Of a stretch of DNA of 10,586 bases, positions 6,523 to 10,586 are shown in pieces (position 1 is the first letter of the stretch; the number at the start of each line of letters is the position of its first letter). This stretch comes from Bacteriovoracaceae bacterium UBA4097. Its GTDB lineage: Bacteria; Bdellovibrionota; Bacteriovoracia; Bacteriovoracales; Bacteriovoracaceae. Made by a program: the position numbers and the translations under genes. The notes below the pieces were generated by a model. The model was not told where the DNA came from. It saw only the letters and a program-made list of their open reading frames with translations, and ran no database searches. The stretch spans positions 32,854-43,439 of the forward strand of contig DFXX01000083.1 of assembly GCA_002381765.1 (NCBI GenBank), given 5' to 3'.

Positions 6523-7476
6523 TTAATAGCGTGGTTTCTTATCAAAATGATGTTCAGCTCTGATGTGCCTAATGGTTCCTGATTCACTTCTCATAACAAT
6601 AGAGTGAGTGTAACAACCCCATGATTTAAAAATGACGCCATCTAAGAAGTTACCTGTAGTCACTCCGGTGGCACAGAACATGAGATTTCCCTTGGCCAAA
6701 TCATTGATCTGGAACACGCGGTTCATATCATCGATTCCCATCTTGGCCGCTCGTGCAACCTCTTCTTGATTTCTTGGTTTTAAAATCCCTTGAAACTCTC
6801 CGTTCAAGCACTGAAGAGCGGCTGCCGCGATAACTCCCTCAGGAGCTCCCCCGATTCCCATCAAAATATCAACACCTGAGTTGGGAGTTGCCGTAGCAAT
6901 CGCCGAGGCCACATCTCCATCTCCGATCAGCTGAATTCTCGCCCCGGCAGCACGGATCTCTTCGATAAGTTCCTTATGCCGAGGGCGATCGAGGACCACA
7001 GCAGTAAGATCGGCCACACGGCACTTCTTAGCGGCGGCCAGACGTTTTAAGTTTTCTGTTGGGGTTTGACGGATATCCAGTACACCCTTGCCTTCAGGAC
7101 CTGAAGCAAGTTTAAGCATATAGGTATCGGGAGCATGAAGCATATTGCCGGCTTCACCAATGGCCATAACCGAAATAGAGTTATGTCCCCCAATAGCACA
7201 GATGGTGGTTCCTTCTAAAGGATCAAGAGCTATTTCGAGTTTCGGGCCATTGCCTGTTCCCACTTTCTCACCGATAAAAAGCATAGGAGCTTCATCGCGC
7301 TCACCTTCACCGATAACCACCGTGGCGTCGCACTCAATAGAGTCAAGCATTGCTCTCATAGCATCAACGGCCGCTTGATCGGCTGCTTTCTCATCCCCTC
7401 TACCCATTAAACGGGCCGAGGCAATGGCGGCCATCTCGGTTACACGAACAAATTCCATGGCAAGGTTACGATTCAT
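6523..7476 (-). CDS. glpX: Fructose-1,6-bisphosphatase class II (GlpX)
   Basis: This 317-residue enzyme hydrolyses fructose 1,6-bisphosphate to fructose 6-phosphate in gluconeogenesis, using Mn or Mg in the cytosol. Metal and substrate positions agree with the E. coli enzyme by number: Asp33 (AADQ), Glu57 in VIGEGE, Asp85 and Glu88 in ALDPLEGT, and Glu213 in GGAPEGV. Other family blocks are NLAMEFVRVTEMAA at the N-terminus and FCATGVTTGNFLDGV near the C-terminus. It is slightly shorter than the E. coli protein at the C-terminus, which is normal. The ATG at 7476 lies 9 nt after an AGGGA that is itself inside a 14-bp-arm palindrome. It heads a cluster of six genes read in the same direction. 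Some bacterial GlpX enzymes also act on sedoheptulose bisphosphate; this cannot be judged here. Confidence 0.97.
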   Translation of the reverse strand: MNRNLAMEFVRVTEMAAIASARLMGRGDEKAADQAAVDAMRAMLDSIECDATVVIGEGERDEAPMLFIGEKVGTGNGPKLEIALDPLEGTTICAIGGHNSISVMAIGEAGNMLHAPDTYMLKLASGPEGKGVLDIRQTPTENLKRLAAAKKCRVADLTAVVLDRPRHKELIEEIRAAGARIQLIGDGDVASAIATATPNSGVDILMGIGGAPEGVIAAAALQCLNGEFQGILKPRNQEEVARAAKMGIDDMNRVFQINDLAKGNLMFCATGVTTGNFLDGVIFKSWGCYTHSIVMRSESGTIRHIRAEHHFDKKPRY

Positions 7477-7481
7477 ACAAA

Positions 7482-7512
7482 AATTTCCCTGTTAATAGTT
7501 AACAGGGAAATT
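7482..7512 (-). promoter_or_regulatory. 31-bp perfect dyad over the glpX transcription start and ribosome binding site
   Basis: Bases 7482-7495 (AATTTCCCTGTTAA) are the exact inverse complement of 7499-7512, with a 3-base centre. The right end overlaps the -10 hexamer of the glpX promoter, and the left half contains the glpX Shine-Dalgarno AGGGA. If read as DNA it is a classic repressor operator. If a longer transcript from the PilZ gene crosses it, the RNA would form a 14-bp stem that hides the ribosome binding site and is followed by a few T residues, like an attenuator. Confidence 0.7.
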
Positions 7513-7538
7513 ATAACCTTTAAAACCAATTCTATGAA
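7510..7538 (-). promoter_or_regulatory. Predicted sigma-70 promoter of the glpX cluster
   Basis: On the minus strand TATAAT (7510-7515, perfect -10) is preceded by a 17-bp spacer and TTCATA (7533-7538, four of six matches to the -35 consensus). Transcription would begin near 7503, inside the dyad and about 27 nt before the glpX ATG. It falls in the 66-bp gap after the PilZ gene and could drive glpX and the five genes after it. Confidence 0.6.
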
Positions 7539-7542
7539 GTGA

Positions 7543-8259
7543 TTAACTCAATTGACGCGCTAGAAAGCCTTGGGCCTCGCTAGGCAATAGGTCAGATGGG
7601 ATCTGATTAATAAGACCTTTCACTTTCTCAATCTTCTCCAGATCAAGGTCAGCGTCAATCTTAAACACCCATTCATCTTCCTCAACCAGAGGAGAATCAA
7701 CATTTCTTTTTGAAAGAATGCGACCGGTCTTAAGACCTAGCCCATCTTCCCATTCGATAAATGTTTCCATGAAGAGCACCTGAAACTTCGCCATCTCGCC
7801 GTCATTATGCTGCCAGACAAAAACTTCTACCGGCCCATCTGAGCGCAACCAGTACTTAAGGCGAGCGGGAATTTCAATTCCCCCATCCATTTTATGCAAA
7901 GGCTTCAAGCGCTTAACGATATTACCCATATCTAAAAATTCATGGACCTTCTCGAGAATTTCCCGTCTTTTAAAGAACTCCACACCCAGACGATTAGCGG
8001 TATTCCACTTAACGGTCCCCGCAATATCCAGAGTCTTCCCGAGCCAATGAATACTCCCCTTCAGGGTGCTCTCTTCCGGAAAGTTCTGCTCATCATCTTT
8101 AAGGGAAATTTGCATTCCTGTATGAGAGATATCTTTGATCTCATATACCTTAGAGCTTTCGTCGGATTTAAAGGTCAGATAGCAGAAGGGGAAGCGGGGA
8201 AGTATCCTCTTCTCATGCTTTTCAAAATCAGATTTGATTAAATTAAAACGTCGTTCCAT
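7543..8259 (-). CDS. PilZ-domain (c-di-GMP-binding) protein with unknown C-terminal part
   Basis: This 238-residue cytosolic protein has an N-terminal PilZ domain (about 16-110). The c-di-GMP motifs are intact: RILPR (Arg18-x3-Arg22) and DISHTG (Asp43-x-Ser45-x2-Gly48), followed by beta strands ending in NRLGVEF. It should therefore bind c-di-GMP and pass the signal to motility, surface or development targets. Residues 125-238 form a second part with strands (ARLKYWLRSDGPVEVFVW, FQVLFMETFIEW, WVFKIDADLDL) and a C-terminal helix; it may be a degenerate second PilZ-like barrel, but lacks the RxxxR and D/NxSxxG motifs. The ATG at 8259 has AGAGG upstream. The gene lies divergent from pgsA and 66 bp before glpX, so read-through into glpX is possible. 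Confidence 0.85.
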   Translation of the reverse strand: MERRFNLIKSDFEKHEKRILPRFPFCYLTFKSDESSKVYEIKDISHTGMQISLKDDEQNFPEESTLKGSIHWLGKTLDIAGTVKWNTANRLGVEFFKRREILEKVHEFLDMGNIVKRLKPLHKMDGGIEIPARLKYWLRSDGPVEVFVWQHNDGEMAKFQVLFMETFIEWEDGLGLKTGRILSKRNVDSPLVEEDEWVFKIDADLDLEKIEKVKGLINQIPSDLLPSEAQGFLARQLS

Positions 8260-8282
8260 TATGCACCTCTTATAGTTCTCTT

Positions 8283-8311
8283 ATTGTAATGGTTCCGCTA
8301 ACATAACCCAA
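8283..8311 (-). promoter_or_regulatory. Possible promoter of the PilZ gene
   Basis: The minus strand has TACAAT (8283-8288, one mismatch to TATAAT), a 17-bp spacer and TTGGGT (8306-8311, only TTG matching the -35 consensus). It lies in the 108-bp gap between the divergent PilZ and pgsA genes and would give a leader of about 17 nt. The -35 is weak. Confidence 0.4.
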
Positions 8312-8367
8312 GCTAGGTAAAGCTTTCTATTTTGGCTTCATGACAAAATCGCTTACATTGGATTGAT

Positions 8368-9024
8368 ATGGATAAAAATGACTACGAGCTTGAACTTGAA
8401 ATAGATAATCTCCCTAACCGCCTCACCTTCTTTAGAATGTTGATGATTCCAGTTGTAGTGATGGCCCTTTATCTTTCTGAGAATCCTACTATGTGGATCC
8501 TGCCTTATCAGAAATTCCTGGGTCATATCGCCTGTTGGGTCTTTGTGGTAGCTTCCTTCACGGATTTTTTAGATGGTTATATCGCGAGAAAGCGCAATAT
8601 AGTGACCGTCTTTGGCTCCTTTTTAGATCCCATCGCAGATAAGTTTCTGGTGGTCTCCTCGCTTATTATGCTCATGGGTCTAGAACGAGTTCATCCGGTA
8701 GTAGTGATTATTCTTGTACTAAGAGAGATGTATATGACTTCCCTGCGCCTTCTGGCCTTGACGGAAGGTGTAGATGTACCGGTAAGTAATCTTGGCAAAT
8801 GGAAGACCGGGGCCCAGATGGCCTCCATTCCTATGCTCATGATCTACGAGAAGTTTCTGGGTCTTGATCTTCCTCTCTATGGAACTATCCTTATTTATAT
8901 CTCGGCCTTTCTCTCTCTGTGGTCGGCCCTACGATATTCTTTATCCATGATTAAAAAACTTAAAGATAAACGTGCTGAGAAAAAAAAGCAGAAGCGCGAG
9001 AAAAAGCAAAGAGTAGGTCTATGA
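8368..9024 (+). CDS. pgsA: CDP-diacylglycerol-glycerol-3-phosphate 3-phosphatidyltransferase (PgsA)
   Basis: This 218-residue inner-membrane enzyme joins CDP-diacylglycerol and glycerol 3-phosphate to phosphatidylglycerol phosphate, the first committed step to phosphatidylglycerol and cardiolipin. The CDP-alcohol phosphotransferase motif is complete: Asp66, Asp69-Gly70, Ala73-Arg74, Gly83, Asp87 and Asp91 (DFLDGYIARKR...GSFLDPIADK). NLPNRLTFFRMLMIPV at 14-29 and GKWKT at 143-147 are typical of PgsA rather than of phosphatidylserine synthase. Several hydrophobic segments span the membrane. Two additions stand out: an acidic 13-residue N-terminal extension and a Lys/Arg-rich tail from about 196. 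The start at 8368 has only GGA 5 nt upstream. A possible promoter (TTGGCT 8332-8337, 16 bp, TACATT 8354-8359) would start the RNA almost at the ATG. It overlaps serB as ATGA. Confidence 0.93.
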   Translation: MDKNDYELELEIDNLPNRLTFFRMLMIPVVVMALYLSENPTMWILPYQKFLGHIACWVFVVASFTDFLDGYIARKRNIVTVFGSFLDPIADKFLVVSSLIMLMGLERVHPVVVIILVLREMYMTSLRLLALTEGVDVPVSNLGKWKTGAQMASIPMLMIYEKFLGLDLPLYGTILIYISAFLSLWSALRYSLSMIKKLKDKRAEKKKQKREKKQRVGL

Positions 9025-10190
9025 ATTACTTGCTGGTCACACTTCATGGAAAAGACCAACCAGGTATAGTGCCCTCGCTCATGGGTATCATTCACGAATC
9101 TAAATCTGAAATTATCGATCTAGGACAAAGTATTACTCATGGTTTTATCAGTCTCTCCCTGCTTGTAACTCAAAAAGAGAAACTACTAGATAGATTTACT
9201 GCTCAAGCACAAAGATGGAATCTTAAGCTCATCTCTTCTGAGGTGGATACTAAGAGGCAAATGAATACAGCTCATTCGACTTATGTCTTAAGCTGCGTCT
9301 CTCAAAAAAATATTGCTTCACCTTTTCTTTCAGATATCTCAAATCTGTTCTCAACCTGGGGAATAGGTCTTCAGAGAATTGAAAATCTCTCACAGAAAGG
9401 CTTCTGCTCTTTAGATATAAAAGCAAGTTCCGCAAAAGAAATTGATCTAGAGACCCTAAAACTTGAATTCATGGATCTCTCCAATAAGTATGAGATCGAT
9501 ATGGCCTTCTTGCAGGATGATATCTACCGCTACACCAGAAGGCTTATTGTCTTTGACATGGATTCTACTCTTATCAAAGCAGAAGTCATCGATGAGATGG
9601 CCGCAGCTTTCGGAATTGGCGAGAAGGTAAAGCTCATCACCGAAAAGGCCATGAATGGGGAAATTAACTTTGATGAGGCGCTAAAACAAAGGGTTGCTCT
9701 CCTTAAAGGCTTTCCTAGAGATGATATGGAAAAAATATTTGACCGCCTTCCTCTTATGCCAGGAGTAGAGGCCTTTATTAAGACCGTTAAAAGTCTGGGA
9801 TACAGAACGGCGGTTGTATCCGGTGGCTTCCGCTATTTTGCGGAAAAACTCAAAGATAAGTTAGCTATCGATTATGCCTATGCCAATGAATTAGAATGGC
9901 AAGAAGATAGGCTCACAGGAAAAGTCTTGGGTGAGATCATCAATGCCCAGAGGAAAGCCGAGATTCTTGAGGCCCTCGCCCAGAAAGAACAGATTCATCT
10001 CGAGCAAGTGGTCGCGATTGGTGATGGGGCCAATGATCTTCTCATGCTCTCCAAGGCCGGTCTGGGAATCGCCTTTCATGCCAAAGAAAAAGTCAGAAGA
10101 GAGTCTCGTCATCAGATGAGTCATGGTCCCATGACCTCTATTCTGTATTTTCTGGGCATTCGTGAGGAACATCATCATGAAGTTATATAA
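9021..10190 (+). CDS. serB: Phosphoserine phosphatase SerB with two N-terminal ACT domains
   Basis: This 389-residue cytosolic HAD-family enzyme releases phosphate from L-phosphoserine in the last step of serine synthesis. The N-terminus has an ACT domain (about 1-75, VTLHGKDQPGIVPSLMGIIHE) and a second, weaker ACT-like part (about 86-165), which usually bind serine or other amino acids for control. The catalytic half shows all HAD motifs: VFDMDST (Asp179 nucleophile, Asp181), Glu188 in the cap, VSGGF (Ser267), Lys312 in QRKAE, and IGDGANDL (Asp335/Asp339). The layout and length match the long ACT-ACT-SerB form found in actinobacteria and proteobacteria. The ATG overlaps the pgsA stop (ATGA), and its own end overlaps the next gene by 14 bases. 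Serine is also the head group for phosphatidylserine, a loose metabolic link to pgsA; otherwise the pairing is unexplained. Confidence 0.95.
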   Translation: MNYLLVTLHGKDQPGIVPSLMGIIHESKSEIIDLGQSITHGFISLSLLVTQKEKLLDRFTAQAQRWNLKLISSEVDTKRQMNTAHSTYVLSCVSQKNIASPFLSDISNLFSTWGIGLQRIENLSQKGFCSLDIKASSAKEIDLETLKLEFMDLSNKYEIDMAFLQDDIYRYTRRLIVFDMDSTLIKAEVIDEMAAAFGIGEKVKLITEKAMNGEINFDEALKQRVALLKGFPRDDMEKIFDRLPLMPGVEAFIKTVKSLGYRTAVVSGGFRYFAEKLKDKLAIDYAYANELEWQEDRLTGKVLGEIINAQRKAEILEALAQKEQIHLEQVVAIGDGANDLLMLSKAGLGIAFHAKEKVRRESRHQMSHGPMTSILYFLGIREEHHHEVI

Positions 10191-10586
10191 AACTCTCTCA
10201 AGTGCCACAAATAATATTGAAGAAGTCAGGGCACTCAAGCTCAATATAAAATCAGAAACCTTTCCTTCCGAGCTACTTAAGCTTGAACACTTAGAAGAGC
10301 TCTACCTCGATGGTAACTGCAAAGAGTTTCCCCACAATCCCGGCTGGAGGAATCTTAAAGTCCTATCCATCAAGTGGCCCAAGTTTGAAGGCAATTTCTC
10401 AGATCTCTTTATTCTTCCCGCCTTAGAAAATCTAAAAATCATCGAAACTCCTATCAAGCAATTTCTCTTACCTCTGGGAGAAGTAGGCTCACCCCTGAAA
10501 TCTCTCACCATGAAAGACTGTGGCCTGGAAAAACTTCCCGAAGAAATTTCCATGCTCGTTCATTTAAAAGAGATGAATCTTTCAGG
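10177..10586 (+). CDS. Leucine-rich-repeat protein, 5' part of gene
   Basis: An open frame runs from ATG 10177 to the window end (136 full codons), starting inside the last codons of serB (14-base overlap) with GAGGA 8 nt upstream. The product starts MKLYKTLSSATNNIEEVRAL, with no signal peptide. It then shows spaced leucine-rich repeats: LEHLEELYLDGN, NLKVLSI, ALENLKII, PLKSLTMKDCGLEKLPEEI and LVHLKEMNLS, about 22-25 residues apart. Such solenoids bind other proteins. The visible part is cytosolic in character; any enzyme domain would be further along. Its coupling to serB suggests steady co-expression. Because it is cut, full length and function cannot be stated. Confidence 0.8.
   Translation, partial: MKLYKTLSSATNNIEEVRALKLNIKSETFPSELLKLEHLEELYLDGNCKEFPHNPGWRNLKVLSIKWPKFEGNFSDLFILPALENLKIIETPIKQFLLPLGEVGSPLKSLTMKDCGLEKLPEEISMLVHLKEMNLS

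Noticed and set aside
8332..8359. Candidate pgsA promoter (TTGGCT, 16 bp, TACATT)
   Set aside because: Both hexamers match only four of six consensus bases and imply a nearly leaderless transcript; noted under pgsA but not called as a feature.

Overview
The window reads as about 10.6 kb of chromosome from a Gram-negative bacterium. Signs of an outer membrane are a beta-barrel protein ending in Phe, a lipobox lipoprotein and a Sec-exported repeat protein. Most genes are close to half G+C in the stretches I counted. The mix of class II FBPase (GlpX), a PilZ protein, a YggS protein and many secreted proteins of unknown role would suit the Bdellovibrionota (Bacteriovorax/Bdellovibrio side). That placement is inference, since no marker gene is present.

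Left part (1-2018): the 3' end of a beta-barrel gene (+) meets, tail to tail, an AT-rich gene for an AAA-type ATPase with a C-terminal winged helix (-). The ATPase has a TTG start. Its upstream region carries three copies of an 18-bp palindrome spaced 30-31 bp apart, laid out like operators. Past these, just before the next gene, lies a second version of the last codons of the beta-barrel gene, reshaped into a perfect 14-bp-stem hairpin. The ATPase is therefore bracketed by a direct repeat of its neighbour's 3' end, as expected for an inserted cassette.

Middle (2019-8259, all on -): an orphan 2OG-Fe(II) oxygenase, then a tight cluster read in the order glpX, a COQ10/START-like protein, a small acidic/basic protein, yggS (PLP homeostasis), a secreted helical-repeat protein and a Cys-rich lipoprotein with a papain-like Cys-His-Asp pattern. 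Gaps are 13 nt or less, or the genes overlap, except for 36 nt before the secreted protein gene. A promoter with a 31-bp perfect dyad over its -10/start region and the glpX ribosome binding site precedes glpX. A PilZ-domain gene lies upstream of that.

Right part (8368-10586, +): divergent from the PilZ gene is an overlapping trio, pgsA (phosphatidylglycerol phosphate synthase), serB with two ACT domains, and a leucine-rich-repeat gene cut by the window edge. No rRNA, tRNA, CRISPR array, recombinase or recognisable insertion sequence was seen.
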